The notes beneath the pieces were generated by a model, which saw nothing but the letters and a program-made list of their open reading frames with translations, was not told where the DNA came from and ran no database searches. A DNA stretch of 64,000 bases, taken from Microbulbifer aggregans (lineage in GTDB: Bacteria > Pseudomonadota > Gammaproteobacteria > Pseudomonadales > Cellvibrionaceae). This document shows, one piece after another, positions 63,653-64,000 of this stretch. Position 1 is the first letter of the stretch, and every line of letters starts with the position of its first letter. The position numbers and the translations under genes are program-made. Location of the stretch: the NCBI RefSeq assembly GCF_020524005.1, contig NZ_JAIVKK010000008.1:152354-216353 (forward strand). Reading direction: 5' to 3'.

Positions 63653-64000
63653 ATGCCCAACTTCAAGCCCTACAATTACAGCCAGGATGCGATGGTTGTA
63701 ATCAACTTCGAAGAGCAGCTTCAGCCAAATACCTTCGAATACACGCTCCATCACCTGATTGATAACTACATTAACCTGTCTGCTTTCCACGACAAGTACA
63801 AAAATGACGCGGGTGGACGCTCGGCATACGACCCAGCGATTCTTTTGAAAGTAATACTGTTTGCCTATTCCAAGGGGATTACTTCTAGCCGTGAGATCCA
63901 ATGGCAGTGCGAACACAATATTATTTTCAAGGCATTATCGTGCGACAGCGTGCCTCACTTCACCAGCATCGCTAGCTTCGTGAGTAGCTATCCCGACGCC
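63653..64000 (+). CDS. IS1182-type transposase, 3' partial
   Basis: The frame is open to the right edge for 116 codons. The N-terminus (PNFKPYNYSQDAMVVINFEE, RSAYDPAILLKVILFAYSKG, ITSSREIQWQCEHNI, VPHFTSIASFV) is the DUF772 N-terminal domain of IS1182-like DDE transposases. The coding start is 75 bases past the last attC crossover, so the insertion sequence's left end lies within a few tens of bases of the recombination point, probably near TGTAGAAAAACTC at 63586. The right end is outside the window. Confidence 0.85.
   Translation, partial: MPNFKPYNYSQDAMVVINFEEQLQPNTFEYTLHHLIDNYINLSAFHDKYKNDAGGRSAYDPAILLKVILFAYSKGITSSREIQWQCEHNIIFKALSCDSVPHFTSIASFVSSYPDA

Overview
This window is chromosomal DNA from a free-living, probably marine, gammaproteobacterium. 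ParC, PPK1, AceK, EmrAB, FetAB, MsrPQ and HipBA are all of gammaproteobacterial type. An MvaT-like nucleoid protein, a serine-rich lipoprotein linker and a giant DUF748 protein suggest the Cellvibrionales, possibly Microbulbifer. That placement is an inference and was not tested.

Positions 1-12,114 hold housekeeping genes. They are the end of a PhoX-type phosphatase, the periplasmic methionine sulfoxide repair pair MsrPQ, a MarC membrane protein, AceK (switch for isocitrate dehydrogenase), a lipoprotein, and the divergent polyphosphate pair ppk1 / ppx. selO is coupled to ppx by an overlapping stop and start, and a DUF2147 protein follows. Positions 12,115-15,564 hold two large inverted repeats, a tandem repeat and an emrRAB multidrug efflux operon with a candidate operator. 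Positions 15,792-24,221 look like one envelope export system: DUF1302-DUF1329 on one strand, YCF48-like propeller plus RND/MMPL transporter on the other, with an AraC-type regulator between them.

Positions 24,323-33,110 contain an unknown two-gene membrane unit, parC, and an insertion beside parC. The insertion left a truncated and an intact copy of a DUF2214 gene flanking a foreign-looking gene. The FetAB exporter follows. Positions 33,229-48,793 carry an alcohol dehydrogenase, an aconitase, an 1811-residue DUF748 protein with repeated cysteine motifs, an oxidoreductase fused to a degenerate SelD domain, an NDH-2-like enzyme, a YD-repeat-like lipoprotein and an MvaT/H-NS-like protein. Positions 49,551-57,779 hold CBS, SLC13, SDR, VOC, DUF2750, YgjP-like, thioesterase, DUF2799, metallo-beta-lactamase-fold and serine-hydrolase-like genes.

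The most striking region is the right end. After a hipBA toxin-antitoxin operon, positions 60,121-63,584 form an array of six integron gene cassettes with six attC sites. All genes point the same way and no integrase gene is in the window. At each cassette the first bases are the exact reverse complement of that cassette's own R'' box, which fixes the boundaries to the base. The cassettes encode a DUF1851-like protein, a DUF2489-like protein, two secreted proteins, one lipoprotein and one multi-pass membrane protein. A transposase gene, cut by the window end, begins just after the last crossover point.
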